Of a DNA stretch of 64,000 nt, positions 8,713 to 17,513 are shown piece after piece (the first letter of the stretch is position 1; each line of letters starts with the position of its first letter). This DNA comes from Dyella sp. M7H15-1 (GTDB taxonomy: Bacteria > Pseudomonadota > Gammaproteobacteria > Xanthomonadales > Rhodanobacteraceae), in contig NZ_CP035300.1 in the NCBI RefSeq assembly GCF_004114615.1, forward strand, positions 2,542,001-2,606,000, in the 5' to 3' direction. A model generated the notes under the pieces. The model was not told the DNA's origin and ran no database searches. It saw only the letters and a list, made by a program, of their open reading frames with translations. The translations under genes were made by a program, and so were the position numbers.

Positions 8713-10197
8713 ATGACCCGACTCGTCATCGTCGTCGAGAAAGCTTCCGACTGGGGCTCTTACTATCCGTCCGTCGACGTCGTCACTGCGATGGACTATT
8801 TGCGCGAACCGGTGGGCGGCGACGACGAACGCACCCATGTGCTCAACCTATGCCGCAGCTACAAATATCTGGGCACCGGCTATTACGTATCGCTGTTGGC
8901 CGAAGCGCGTGGGCATCGCGTCATGCCCTCGGTGCGCACGGTGAACGACTTGCGCCGCCGCTCGTTGTACGGTCTGGCCATCGACGATCTCAACGCTAAG
9001 CTCACGCATTTCCTGCCCGAGGGCGGCCGGGATACGACTGATTTCGGCATCCTGGTCTACTTCGGCGAGACGTCCCATCCGGCGTTGCAAGACTTGGCGC
9101 GGCAGGTGTTCGAAATGTATCCCTGTCCGCTGCTGCGCATCGAGTTCGAGCGCGAGCGTGTATGGCGGATCAGTTCGATCAAACCAGTGGGCCTGCACAC
9201 GCTGGATGATGCGCAGGAAGACGCCTTCGCCACCGAGCTGGATCGGTTCTCCAAGAAACTATGGCGCAAGCCTCGCGCAAGGCGGCTGTATCGCTACGAC
9301 GTTGCCATGCTGGTCGATCCCCATGAAACCATGCCGCCGTCGAACAAGAAAGCGCTGAAATCCTTCATCAATGCCGGTAAGGAATTGAGTATCGAAGTCG
9401 ATCCCATCGGCAAGAACGATTACCAGCGCTTGGCCGAATACGACGGCCTGTTCATTCGCGAGACCACTGCCAGCGACAACCACACTTACAGCTTCGCCCA
9501 TCGCGCCGAACGCGAAGGCATGGTGGTCATCGACGATCCCAGTTCGATCCTGCGCTGTACCAACAAGATCTTCCTCAATGATCTGATGGTGTCGCGTAAG
9601 CTCGCCGTACCACGTACCGAAATACTGTATCGCGACGACATTAAGGGCCTGAAGGAAGTGGCCAGCAAACTTGGCTATCCGTTGGTGCTGAAGATTCCCG
9701 ATGGTTCGTTTTCGCGCGGAGTCATGAAGGTAGAAAGCGAAGACCAGCTCGAAAAAGCCGCCGGCGAACTGTTCCAGCACAGTGTACTGCTGCTGGCGCA
9801 GGAATTCGTCTACACCGATTTCGACTGGCGCGTCGGCGTACTCAATCGCGAACCTTTGTACGCCTGCAAGTACTACATGTCGCGCGGCCACTGGCAAATC
9901 TTCAACCACGGCGCGAAAGGCGCCGCGAAATTCGGTGGCTTCGAAACCATTCCGACGCGCGATGTACCGGCGGAAGTCATCAAGCTCGCGTTGAAAGCCA
10001 CCAATGCCGTCGGCGACGGCCTGTATGGCGTGGACCTGAAGCAGGTGGGCGACAAGACGGTGGTGATCGAGGTGAACGACAATCCATCGATCGATGCCGG
10101 TGTCGAAGACGCCTACCTTGGTGAAGATCTCTATCGCCGCATCATGCAGGAATTCCTGCGGCGCATGGAACGCAAGCGGCTGGGTATCAATGGCTAG
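8713..10197 (+). CDS. RLAN domain / RimK-like ATP-grasp ligase
   Basis: 494-residue protein with an N-terminal RLAN (RimK-like ATP-grasp N-terminal) domain, about residues 1-180, and a RimK-type ATP-grasp domain, about 200-490. Visible elements are MTRLVIVVEKASDWGSYYPS, the ATP-binding segments YPLVLKIPDGSFSRGVMKVE and LLLAQEFVYTDFDWRVGVLN, and the metal-binding end TVVIEVNDNPSIDAGVEDAY. RimK-like ligases form amide bonds between an acyl phosphate and an amine, for instance adding glutamate to proteins or peptides. RLAN proteins are predicted amidoligases of unknown product. ATG 8713 matches the family start; an upstream in-frame start adds 15 unrelated residues. The TAG stop lies inside the terminal repeat of a MITE-like element. 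Confidence 0.88.
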   Translation: MTRLVIVVEKASDWGSYYPSVDVVTAMDYLREPVGGDDERTHVLNLCRSYKYLGTGYYVSLLAEARGHRVMPSVRTVNDLRRRSLYGLAIDDLNAKLTHFLPEGGRDTTDFGILVYFGETSHPALQDLARQVFEMYPCPLLRIEFERERVWRISSIKPVGLHTLDDAQEDAFATELDRFSKKLWRKPRARRLYRYDVAMLVDPHETMPPSNKKALKSFINAGKELSIEVDPIGKNDYQRLAEYDGLFIRETTASDNHTYSFAHRAEREGMVVIDDPSSILRCTNKIFLNDLMVSRKLAVPRTEILYRDDIKGLKEVASKLGYPLVLKIPDGSFSRGVMKVESEDQLEKAAGELFQHSVLLLAQEFVYTDFDWRVGVLNREPLYACKYYMSRGHWQIFNHGAKGAAKFGGFETIPTRDVPAEVIKLALKATNAVGDGLYGVDLKQVGDKTVVIEVNDNPSIDAGVEDAYLGEDLYRRIMQEFLRRMERKRLGING

Positions 10198-10359
10198 TGT
10201 GGTGTCTCACAAGCAACGTGAATAAATTCCGAGTGGATTTCGTCGCGAGACAAGGCGCGAGGAGGAGTCATAGTGGGCGCTATGGCGACGACGAGCAACG
10301 CAGGATCGTGGCGAAAGATGCCGGAATTTGTTCACGTTGCTTGTGAGACACCACACTAG
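10194..10359. mobile_element. 166-bp MITE-like element with 36-bp terminal inverted repeats
   Basis: The left end at 10195-10230 (TAGTGTGGTGTCTCACAAGC onward) is the reverse complement of the right end at 10323-10358 with one mismatch in 36 bp. Both ends sit in CTAG (10194-10197 and 10356-10359), as expected for a TA or CTAG target of IS630/Tc1-type transposases. The 92-bp interior has no coding potential and contains its own short complementary pieces. It could fold into one long hairpin and act as a terminator between the ligase gene and aroE. The transposase family is inferred from the ends only. Confidence 0.8.
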
Positions 10360-10428
10360 GTAATGAGTGGAGAGGCGTGAGAGGTGAGAGAAAGTCGTAA
10401 AATCATCATCTTGAGCAAGGAGCCCCCC

Positions 10429-11265
10429 GTGTCCCACCCCCAATCATTCGCCGTCTTCGGCCACCCGATCTCGCACAGCCTGTCGCCGCATATCCACCAG
10501 GCTTTCGCACAGCAATTCGGCATGGCGCTCGACTACCGCACCATCGACGTCGCACCCGAAGCATGGGTCGATGCCGTACGCCATTTCTTCCAGGAAGAAG
10601 GCGGACGAGGCGCGAATGTCACCCTTCCCCATAAGCACGCAGCCTTTGCGCTGGCGGACGAACGCACCCAGGCCGCTACGCGCGCAGGTACCGCCAACGT
10701 GCTTACGCGCCTCGCTGATGGCCGCCTTGCCGCGCACAACACAGACGGTGCCGCCATGGTGCGCGATCTCACCGAACGCCATGATCTGGATCTGCGCGGC
10801 CACGATGCACTGCTGCTTGGCGCGGGTGGTGCCGCGCGCGCGGTAGCCTGGTCCTTGTTTGAAGCGGGCGTGCAGACCCTCACCATCGTCAACCGTTCAC
10901 CTGAAGCCGCCGATGCGCTGGCTGACGCCATGGGCGAACCGGCACGCGTGCACACCCGTTACTGGGAAGACCTTGGCAATATCGGCAGCTTCGACCTGAT
11001 CGTCAACGCCACCTCGGCAGGCACACTGGATCAGTCGCTGAGCTTGCCCTTTTCGCTGATCGCGTCACGCGCTACCTGCTACGACCTCGGTTACGCCAAG
11101 GCTGCTTTCAGCTTCCTCGCCTGGGCACGCGCGGCCGGTGCCCGCTATGCCCATGATGGTCTCGGCATGCTGGTGGAACAAGCTGCCGATGCTTTCGAGT
11201 TGTGGCACGGCAAACGCCCTGATACCGAGTCGGTTTATCAGTTGCTCAAGGCGCAAAGTGTCTGA
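10429..11265 (+). CDS. aroE: Shikimate dehydrogenase
   Basis: 278-residue NADP-dependent dehydrogenase of the aromatic amino acid pathway, reducing 3-dehydroshikimate to shikimate. It shows the substrate motif FGHPISHSLSPHIH, the catalytic lysine/aspartate regions NVTLPHKHAAF and LAAHNTDGAAMVRDL, the dinucleotide loop LLGAGGAARAVAW with NRSPEAA, and VNATSAGT. GTG 10429 was taken as start because AAGGAG lies 6 bases upstream and the protein begins at the family position; the frame is open 45 bases further upstream. The gene follows the MITE-like element, so its promoter must lie in the 70-bp spacer or within the element. Confidence 0.96.
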   Translation: MSHPQSFAVFGHPISHSLSPHIHQAFAQQFGMALDYRTIDVAPEAWVDAVRHFFQEEGGRGANVTLPHKHAAFALADERTQAATRAGTANVLTRLADGRLAAHNTDGAAMVRDLTERHDLDLRGHDALLLGAGGAARAVAWSLFEAGVQTLTIVNRSPEAADALADAMGEPARVHTRYWEDLGNIGSFDLIVNATSAGTLDQSLSLPFSLIASRATCYDLGYAKAAFSFLAWARAAGARYAHDGLGMLVEQAADAFELWHGKRPDTESVYQLLKAQSV

Positions 11266-11356
11266 ACGGCCATCGCCAATCCATTTGGCATCTCTAACTT
11301 TCCTGTCGTGCTAGCTTTAGCGGACAGGGGGTGTCACGACGCGGGGAGTTGCGCAC

Positions 11357-13129
11357 ATGTTGCCGAAGGGGAGTTTCAGCCGTTGCCTGGCGATCGCCGG
11401 GCTTTCATTGTTTTTTGCTGGCGTTGCGGAAGCGGCGCTGGATAACAACAGTCCAGTCGGCACGGCCAATGTCACCGTTGCCGATCCCACCGTACCGCGA
11501 CCGCCGGGCCAGCCGTGCGTGGTGCAGCTTTTCAGCAATGACACGTTTGACGATTTCAATCCGCGGCCTTTCACCTATACGCCACCCAGCGGTTGCGGCG
11601 CGCATTGGGCCAAGGTGGTGTTGGAAGCGGATTTCTCCGTCACGGAAGGTGTGCAATACGACCGTACCGCAACCATTTTCTTTGGTGGTGTGAACCTGTA
11701 TTTCGGTACCACGCAGGAGCCTTCCTCCACACTCGCGCCGAGTTGGCACGTGGAACGTGACCTGACCGATTACAGCGCCTTGTTCAGCAGCACGGGCCAG
11801 GGCCAGGCGTTTATTGGCAACATCGTCGACAGCACTTATACCGGTGTGATCCACGGCAGCGCGCGCTTGCTGTTTTATCCTGCCGATGCGGTTGCGCCGG
11901 CGGCGAAGGTGCCTGATGCGGTGTATCCGTTGAGCAGCGATCTGATCGGCAGCACTGTTACCTTGAACAATTCCAGCAGCCAGATGACCGCAACACTAAG
12001 TCTGCCGCGCAACGTGGAGAAGGCTTATCTGGATGTCTTCACGCAGAGCCAGAGCAGCGATGAGTTCTGGTACACCTGTGTGCCAGCGCAGTACGCAGCC
12101 GAAACCGGCGAATGCAACAACGGCAATTTCCGCGAGGCGGAGGTCAGCATCGATGGCCAGCCGGCCGGTGTGGCGCCGGTGTACCCATGGATTTATACCG
12201 GTGGCCTCGACCTGTTCATCTGGAAGCCGACGCCTGGCGTGCAAACGCTGAACTTCATGCCCTATCGCGTGGATCTGACGCCGTTCGCCGGCGTGCTCAG
12301 CAACGGTTCGCCGCATACAGTGGCTGTGAACGTGGAGGGTGCGGACAGCTACTTTTCCGGCACGGCGGCGTTGCTTGTGTATCAGGATAAGAACACCAAA
12401 CAAGTGAGCGGACAGGTCACGCGCAATACGCTGGCCAATCAGCCGCCGACGCCCACCACTAGCAGCACCCTGAGCCAGGATGCTTCCGGCAATGTTACCG
12501 GCGGCGTAACCACCGCCCTCACTCGCCACTTTGTGATCGAAGGCTATGCCGATACCTCGCGTGGCCGAGTGACGACCACGGTGGACCAGACGGTTGGGTT
12601 CACCAACACCGAAAGCTTCAACATCACCCGTAGCCTCTACGATCAGATCACCGATCAGCTCACCACGGTGGCGAGCGTAAGTCGCAGCAAACGGGGTCAG
12701 GCGCTGGTGAATGAGTTCAAGGCCAGTTATCGCTATCCGCTGTATGTGAAATCGGACCAGAGCAGGCTCGCCGATGGTAACTACTCCATTCTTACCAAGG
12801 TTCGCCAGGGCTACCACCAACACACGGCGTTGGGCGCGGATGGCATCACGCCGTACTCGGCCGATGTGAAAAACCAAGTGGATGGTTCCGATACCCTGGT
12901 GCTGACACCCGGCTATCGCATCATCAGCCACAGCGGCCAGCAGGCCACGCAAACAGTTGCGTTCGACGATTCATGGGGTGGTTGCTATCGCGGTAGCGTT
13001 AGCTCCGCCAACAACGTGGTGACTGCCTACAGCAGCGATCACGGTTGCCCCGGCCAACAGAACCGGGTGCTGTGGTTCGCCCATCCGGATGGCTCGCCCT
13101 ATCAGGGTGACAGCCTGTTCGGCGGGTAA
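11357..13129 (+). CDS. Secreted peptide-N4-asparagine amidase A-like protein (PNGase A family)
   Basis: 590-residue exported protein. A signal peptide (about residues 1-27, CLAIAGLSLFFAGVAEA) is followed by the PNaseA domain typical of plant and fungal PNGase A: CVVQLFSNDTFDDFNPRPFTY, CGAHWAKVVLEADFSVTEG, QYDRTATIFFGGVNLYFGTT, a central GNFREAEVSIDGQPAG with VYPWIYTGGLDLFIWKP, and a beta-rich C-terminal half. The family releases N-linked glycans from glycopeptides. Bacterial members are known but uncommon, and a role in using plant or fungal glycoproteins is inferred. It seems monocistronic, with a hairpin terminator at 13144. Confidence 0.85.
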   Translation: MLPKGSFSRCLAIAGLSLFFAGVAEAALDNNSPVGTANVTVADPTVPRPPGQPCVVQLFSNDTFDDFNPRPFTYTPPSGCGAHWAKVVLEADFSVTEGVQYDRTATIFFGGVNLYFGTTQEPSSTLAPSWHVERDLTDYSALFSSTGQGQAFIGNIVDSTYTGVIHGSARLLFYPADAVAPAAKVPDAVYPLSSDLIGSTVTLNNSSSQMTATLSLPRNVEKAYLDVFTQSQSSDEFWYTCVPAQYAAETGECNNGNFREAEVSIDGQPAGVAPVYPWIYTGGLDLFIWKPTPGVQTLNFMPYRVDLTPFAGVLSNGSPHTVAVNVEGADSYFSGTAALLVYQDKNTKQVSGQVTRNTLANQPPTPTTSSTLSQDASGNVTGGVTTALTRHFVIEGYADTSRGRVTTTVDQTVGFTNTESFNITRSLYDQITDQLTTVASVSRSKRGQALVNEFKASYRYPLYVKSDQSRLADGNYSILTKVRQGYHQHTALGADGITPYSADVKNQVDGSDTLVLTPGYRIISHSGQQATQTVAFDDSWGGCYRGSVSSANNVVTAYSSDHGCPGQQNRVLWFAHPDGSPYQGDSLFGG

Positions 13130-13143
13130 ACGGCACAGGAATC

Positions 13144-13174
13144 GACACCCCCTCGGATGGTCCGAGGGGGTGTC
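13144..13174 (+). terminator. Strong hairpin after the PNGase A-like gene
   Basis: A perfect 14-bp stem, GACACCCCCTCGGA facing TCCGAGGGGGTGTC, with a 3-base loop lies 14 bp after the stop codon. No T-run follows directly (GGCATGCTAGTTTTG), so it may work as a weaker intrinsic terminator or as an mRNA end stabiliser. Confidence 0.7.
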
Positions 13175-13233
13175 GGCATGCTAGTTTTGCCGGCATTGCC
13201 GCTTGGCACCACGTTTCCCCGGAGTCCTTACTG

Positions 13234-13530
13234 ATGCGTACCCGTCTGCTTGCCTTTTCCATTCTTGGCGTGGCCGTTGCCCTTGCCGGCTGCCATCGAG
13301 GCACGCGTCCGGATGGAGCACGGGTGGACAAGAACGGCGTGTCCAGCATGGGCCAGTTCGAAAACTTCGTCGCCACACACCCGACACCGGAGCAATTCAA
13401 GTCGATGTATCCGGGTGTGCAGTTGATGCTGCCGGGCACCGTGAGCACCATGGAAATCCGCTACGACAACTCGCGCTTTTTCCCGCAACTGGACAAGGAT
13501 GACCGCATCGTCGGCGGCGATTTCCATTGA
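13234..13530 (+). CDS. Small lipoprotein, 98 aa
   Basis: The N-terminus MRTRLLAFSILGVAVALAGC is a lipoprotein signal peptide with an LAGC lipobox (Cys20). The mature part of about 79 residues includes FENFVATHPTPEQFKSMYPG and TMEIRYDNSRFFPQLDKDDR, resembling short outer-membrane-associated proteins of unknown function. It has no membrane segment after the signal. It stands alone between the hairpin at 13144 and the convergent gamma-carbonic anhydrase gene. Confidence 0.75.
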   Translation: MRTRLLAFSILGVAVALAGCHRGTRPDGARVDKNGVSSMGQFENFVATHPTPEQFKSMYPGVQLMLPGTVSTMEIRYDNSRFFPQLDKDDRIVGGDFH

Positions 13531-13629
13531 TTTTGTGACAGGCCTGTTAGCCCTGTTTGGCGGCGTGCTGGATGCGCAGCGAGTGATTAAGGCGCAACAG
13601 GCAGCAGGTGGGTAGAGCACCCATTGGGT

Positions 13630-14163
13630 TTATCCAGCCAGGTAAACATCCTTCAGCCGCACGTAGTGATCGGCTGAGTAGTGCAACTGCTCGATCTGCT
13701 GGTCAGTCAACACGCGCACGCGCTGGGCCGGATTGCCCAGCCAAAGTTCGCGCTCACCTATCACCTTGCCCGGCGGAACCACCGCGCCTGCGCCAATAAA
13801 GCCGTACTTCTTCACGACAGCGCCATCGAGCACGGTGGCGTGCATGCCGATCAGGCAGTAATCCTCGATGGTGCAGGCGTGGATGACCGCGGCGTGGCCG
13901 ACCGTCACACCTTCGCCTATGATGGTCGGGAAACCACCCGGGGAATGTGGGCCATCGTGCGTGACGTGCAGCACTGCGCCGTCCTGTACATTACTGCGCG
14001 CGCCAATGCGGATGTAGTGCACGTCGCCGCGCAGGACGGCGCTAGGCCAGATGGAAACGTCGTCGCCCAGCACGACATCGCCGATCACTGTAGCGGCCGG
14101 ATCGACATAGGTACGGGCACCCAGGGTGGGCGTGATGCCCTTAAAGCTGCGCACATTATTCAT
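13630..14163 (-). CDS. Gamma-carbonic anhydrase-like protein (YrdA/PaaY type hexapeptide repeat)
   Basis: 177-residue left-handed beta-helix protein. Hexapeptide repeats run through ATVIGDVVLGDDVSIWPSAV and on to AVLRGDVHYIRIGARSNVQD, and histidines in VLHVTHDGPHSPGG and VTVGHAAVIHACTI are at the positions that bind the metal between subunits of gamma-class carbonic anhydrases. The C-terminal helix (residues 145-177) is typical. Related proteins are YrdA, PaaY and CaiE; activity as a true carbonic anhydrase is often unproven. The start ATG 14163 fits the family start MNNVRSFKGITPTLG. Confidence 0.9.
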   Translation of the reverse strand: MNNVRSFKGITPTLGARTYVDPAATVIGDVVLGDDVSIWPSAVLRGDVHYIRIGARSNVQDGAVLHVTHDGPHSPGGFPTIIGEGVTVGHAAVIHACTIEDYCLIGMHATVLDGAVVKKYGFIGAGAVVPPGKVIGERELWLGNPAQRVRVLTDQQIEQLHYSADHYVRLKDVYLAG

Positions 14164-14172
14164 CCTGGCATT

Positions 14173-14196
14173 TTAAGGCAACGCTGAATAAGTATC
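14173..14196. repeat. Copy of a dispersed AAGGCAACGCTGAATAAG motif
   Basis: TTAAGGCAACGCTGAATAAG plus TATC lies between the divergent carbonic anhydrase and oligopeptidase genes. A close copy (two differences) is at 21614-21637 and a shorter copy at 31603-31618. It may be the end of a small mobile repeat. Confidence 0.45.
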
Positions 14197-14318
14197 ACCG
14201 TCGTCACCAGCTTCAAGTACGCGTAGTGTTTCCTGGACATCGTACGTATCACACGCCGAAGACCGCCTTGATTTCGGCCCTCGTCGCCAGCACGCTGTCA
14301 GGTCTGAAGGAGTCTGAC

Positions 14319-16376
14319 ATGAACCAAGCCAATCCCCTACTGGACGATGCCGAACTGCCGGCGTTTTCGCAGATCAGCCCCGACAATGTGACGCCCGCGA
14401 TCGATACCCTGCTGGCCGCCAGCCGAGCCGGCATTGCCGCACTGACTACCCCCGGCGCACCGCATGATTTTGCTTCCGTCATGCTGCCGCAGGAGCGGCT
14501 GGAGCAGCGCATCGCACACGCCTGGTCCCCCGTTTCGCACCTGCACTCGGTGGCCGATAGCGAAGCATTGCGCAAGGTGTACGGCCCGGCCGAGGAAAAG
14601 CTCACCGATCATGCGCTCGAAGTAGGCCAGAATCGTGATCTGTATGCCGCCGTGCAGGCTGTGGCCGATGCACCGGATTTCGCCAGCCTGTCTCGCGCAC
14701 AGCGCGCACTGGTGGAACATGCGTTGCGTGATTTCAGGCTTTCCGGCGTGGCCTTGGAAGAACCAGCGCGTTCGCGCTTTCGCGACATCGGTGTGGAGCT
14801 GAGCAAGCTTTCCACCGAATTCTCCAACGCCGTGCTGGACGCGACGGACGCGTGGCACGAGCGCATTACCGACGAACGCGATTTGGCTGGCGTGCCCGAA
14901 TCCGGTCGCGCGGTGTTGCGCCAGTACGCCAAAGAGCAGGGCACGGATGGCTATCTGGTCACGCTCAAGCAACCTAGCGTGCAGACGGTGATGACCTACG
15001 CTGACAATCGTGGCCTGCGCGAGCGCGTGTACTGGGCCTATCAAACGCGCGCCTCCGATCAGGGTCCGCATGCAGGCAAGTACGACAACAGTGCACGCAT
15101 CGAACGCATCATGGGCCTGCGCCACGAAGCGGCCCGGTTGCTTGGCTTTGCCAATGCAGTCGAAGAATCGCTAGCAACGAAAATGGCCAGTGCACCGGCT
15201 GATGTGCTGGCCTTCCTGCGCGATTTGGCGGGGCGAGCCAAACCCGTTGCGCAAAAAGAACTCGTCACGCTGCGCGAATTCGCCTCCAACGAACTGCACA
15301 TCGACAACCTCGAAGCCTGGGATGTCGCCTACGCTTCCGAAAAACTGCGTCAGAAACAGTACGCGCTGGATGAAGAGCAGCTCAAGCCATACTTCCCGTT
15401 GCCCGTGGTGATCGATGGCTTGTTCGGCCTGGTCCATCGACTCTATGGCATTAGCCTGACCCCGCGCGATGACGTCGATGTCTGGCATCCGGATGTCCGC
15501 TATTACGACGTCATCGATAAGAGTGGGCGTATTTTTGCCGGTGCTTACATCGATCTTTATGCACGTAGCGGCAAGCGTGGCGGTGCCTGGATGGACGTGT
15601 GTCGCGCGCGCTTCGACGATGAGGCGCATACGCAGATTCCGGTGGCCTTCCTCACCTGCAATTTCGCGCCGCCGACCGAAGGTCGCCCGGCTTTGCTCAC
15701 TCACGATGACGTATTGACCCTGTTCCACGAATTTGGTCATGGCTTCCATCACCTGCTGACGGAAGTACCACTGCCTTCCGTAGGCGGCATCGACGGCGTG
15801 GAATGGGATGCGGTGGAGTTGCCCAGTCAGTTCATGGAGAACTTCGGCTGGAACCGGGAGGCGTTGGATCTGTTTGCCAAACATTGGGAAACCGGTGAGC
15901 GCCTGCCCGACGAATTGTTCGAACGCATGCTCGCGGCGCGTCATTTCCACGCCGGCCTGTTCCTGGTGCGCCAGCTCGAATTCGCGTTGTTTGACTTCCT
16001 GCTGCATCTGGAATACGACCCGGTGAAAGGCGCACGTACACTCGAGGTGCTGGAGCAGGCGCGTCACGAGATTGCCGTGCTGCATCCACCGGCTTGGCAG
16101 CGCTTTCCGCATGCCTTCACGCACATCTTTGCGGGTGGCTATGCGGCGGGTTACTACAGTTATCTGTGGGCGGAGCTGCTGAGCGCCGATGCATTCGGTG
16201 CCTTCGAGGAACATGCGCGCGACGGGCAAAGCGTGATCGAGCCGGCCACCGGCGAGCGTTTCCGCCGCGAAATCCTGGCGGTGGGCGCAAGCCGGCCGGC
16301 CATCGAGAGCTTTGTCGCGTTCCGGGGCCGCAAGCCGGAGCCCGACGCTTTGCTACGCAGCCACGGTTTGGCGTGA
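14319..16376 (+). CDS. prlC: Oligopeptidase A (M3 family zinc metallopeptidase)
   Basis: 685-residue cytoplasmic thimet-type peptidase that degrades short peptides, including signal peptides. The zinc motif HEFGHGFHH (about residue 469) and the downstream glutamate region GGIDGVEWDAVELPSQFMEN are present, as is the C-terminal YAAGYYSYLWAELLSADAF substrate-binding region. ATG 14319, with GAAGGAG just upstream, gives the family start MNQANPLLDDAELPAF; the frame is open 93 bases further upstream. The length matches E. coli PrlC (about 680). It is followed by a REP-like palindrome. Confidence 0.95.
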   Translation: MNQANPLLDDAELPAFSQISPDNVTPAIDTLLAASRAGIAALTTPGAPHDFASVMLPQERLEQRIAHAWSPVSHLHSVADSEALRKVYGPAEEKLTDHALEVGQNRDLYAAVQAVADAPDFASLSRAQRALVEHALRDFRLSGVALEEPARSRFRDIGVELSKLSTEFSNAVLDATDAWHERITDERDLAGVPESGRAVLRQYAKEQGTDGYLVTLKQPSVQTVMTYADNRGLRERVYWAYQTRASDQGPHAGKYDNSARIERIMGLRHEAARLLGFANAVEESLATKMASAPADVLAFLRDLAGRAKPVAQKELVTLREFASNELHIDNLEAWDVAYASEKLRQKQYALDEEQLKPYFPLPVVIDGLFGLVHRLYGISLTPRDDVDVWHPDVRYYDVIDKSGRIFAGAYIDLYARSGKRGGAWMDVCRARFDDEAHTQIPVAFLTCNFAPPTEGRPALLTHDDVLTLFHEFGHGFHHLLTEVPLPSVGGIDGVEWDAVELPSQFMENFGWNREALDLFAKHWETGERLPDELFERMLAARHFHAGLFLVRQLEFALFDFLLHLEYDPVKGARTLEVLEQARHEIAVLHPPAWQRFPHAFTHIFAGGYAAGYYSYLWAELLSADAFGAFEEHARDGQSVIEPATGERFRREILAVGASRPAIESFVAFRGRKPEPDALLRSHGLA

Positions 16377-16388
16377 GGCCGCTCTTCC

Positions 16389-16413
16389 TCCTCTCCCCTT
16401 TTGTGGGAGAGGA
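16389..16413. repeat. REP-like palindrome (copy 1)
   Basis: TCCTCTCCC and GGGAGAGGA pair across a 7-base loop, followed by CCAGGGTGAGGG. This is the widespread proteobacterial interspersed palindrome. Related copies are at 53429-53454 (inside the lhr gene) and 59833-59855. Confidence 0.65.
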
Positions 16414-16547
16414 CCAGGGTGAGGGGCGACTCATGCCAGGGGCTCGCCCTTCCCTCGCAAACAGGTTCACAATCGCCTCCGCCCCGCCCTGCGACCATCA
16501 GCGGCGCAAATCCCCATCAACAGCGCTGTAGACCTGAGGACTCTGCG

Positions 16548-17426
16548 ATGAACGCGATGACGCAACTGCCGCCCGAATGGCACAACTGGATCCAGGAAAA
16601 TCTCGCGCGTGGTTGTGCCCCGCAATCGTTGATCGACGACATGGTGCGCAATCATTTCGATCCGGTGTTTGCGCGTGCCGCGGTCAACGGCGTCATGAGC
16701 GGCCCCTTTGTCGTCACCACGAAACCACAACCGCCAACGCAGCCTGCCAGCGGCTACGTCTATGAAAAGCCGCGGCTCCACGCCGGCAATGTCATCCGTA
16801 CTTCCGATCGCGACGTGCGCGTGGTCACGCGCGTGAATCGTCCGATGATCGCCGTGCTCGACGGTGTGCTGAGCGAAGAGGAATGCGATGAATTGATCCG
16901 CCGCTCCGCTGACAAGATGCGCCGCTCCACCACCGTCGATCCGCTCACCGGCAAGCATGAAGTGATTGCCGATCGCAGCAGCGAAGGCACTTTCTTCACG
17001 CTCAATGCCAATCCCTTCATCGCGCGCCTCGACCGCCGCATTTCCGAAGTGATGAATTGGCCGGTGGAGAACGGCGAGGGCCTGCAGATCCTGCACTACG
17101 GCATCGGCGGCGAATACAAGCCGCACTTCGATTACTTCCCGCCGGAAGATCCCGGCAGCCAGGTGCAGATGACCATCGGCGGCCAGCGTGTCTCCACCAT
17201 GGTGATGTACTTGAACGAAGTGGAAGAAGACGGCACCACCATCTTTCCCGAGATCGGCCTGGAAGTCGTGCCGAAAAAAGGTTCAGCCGTCTATTTCGAA
17301 TACACCAATAGCCAGAACCAGCTCGACAAGCTCACCTTGCACGGCGGCTCGCCGGTGACGCGTGGCGAGAAGTGGATCGTTACCAAATGGATGCGGCAGC
17401 GGCGATATGGCGAGACTGTTGTGTAA
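16548..17426 (+). CDS. 2OG-Fe(II) oxygenase, prolyl 4-hydroxylase-like
   Basis: 292-residue protein whose C-terminal two thirds is a prolyl 4-hydroxylase alpha-subunit type domain. The iron ligands H-x-D are in YKPHFDYFPPED and the distal histidine and 2-oxoglutarate-binding arginine/lysine in LTLHGGSPVTRGEKWIVTKW. The N-terminal part (about residues 1-70) has a UBA-like helical look. Bacterial members hydroxylate proline in proteins such as EF-Tu or secondary metabolites; the target here is unknown. ATG 16548 was chosen because the 49 codons upstream are repeat-derived. It is convergent with fbp, and a terminator lies between. Confidence 0.88.
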   Translation: MNAMTQLPPEWHNWIQENLARGCAPQSLIDDMVRNHFDPVFARAAVNGVMSGPFVVTTKPQPPTQPASGYVYEKPRLHAGNVIRTSDRDVRVVTRVNRPMIAVLDGVLSEEECDELIRRSADKMRRSTTVDPLTGKHEVIADRSSEGTFFTLNANPFIARLDRRISEVMNWPVENGEGLQILHYGIGGEYKPHFDYFPPEDPGSQVQMTIGGQRVSTMVMYLNEVEEDGTTIFPEIGLEVVPKKGSAVYFEYTNSQNQLDKLTLHGGSPVTRGEKWIVTKWMRQRRYGETVV

Positions 17427-17475
17427 TCGCACGAGCCCTTCCTCTGGCTTCATGGTTTGATCACACCTTTGTTTT

Positions 17476-17503
17476 GGCGTCGTGGTGGAGACGCCGTCTT
17501 TTG
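17476..17503 (+). terminator. Intrinsic terminator between the P4H-like gene and fbp
   Basis: GGCGTC and GACGCC pair across an 8-base loop, followed by GTCTTTTGTTT. The T-rich tail is on the plus strand, so it ends the oxygenase transcript. Confidence 0.7.
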
Positions 17504-17513
17504 TTTGCCTCAC

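Noticed and set aside
15171-16229. 352-codon frame antisense to the oligopeptidase gene
   Set aside because: The sense strand encodes a complete M3 peptidase with HEFGH; the antisense frame has no recognisable motif.
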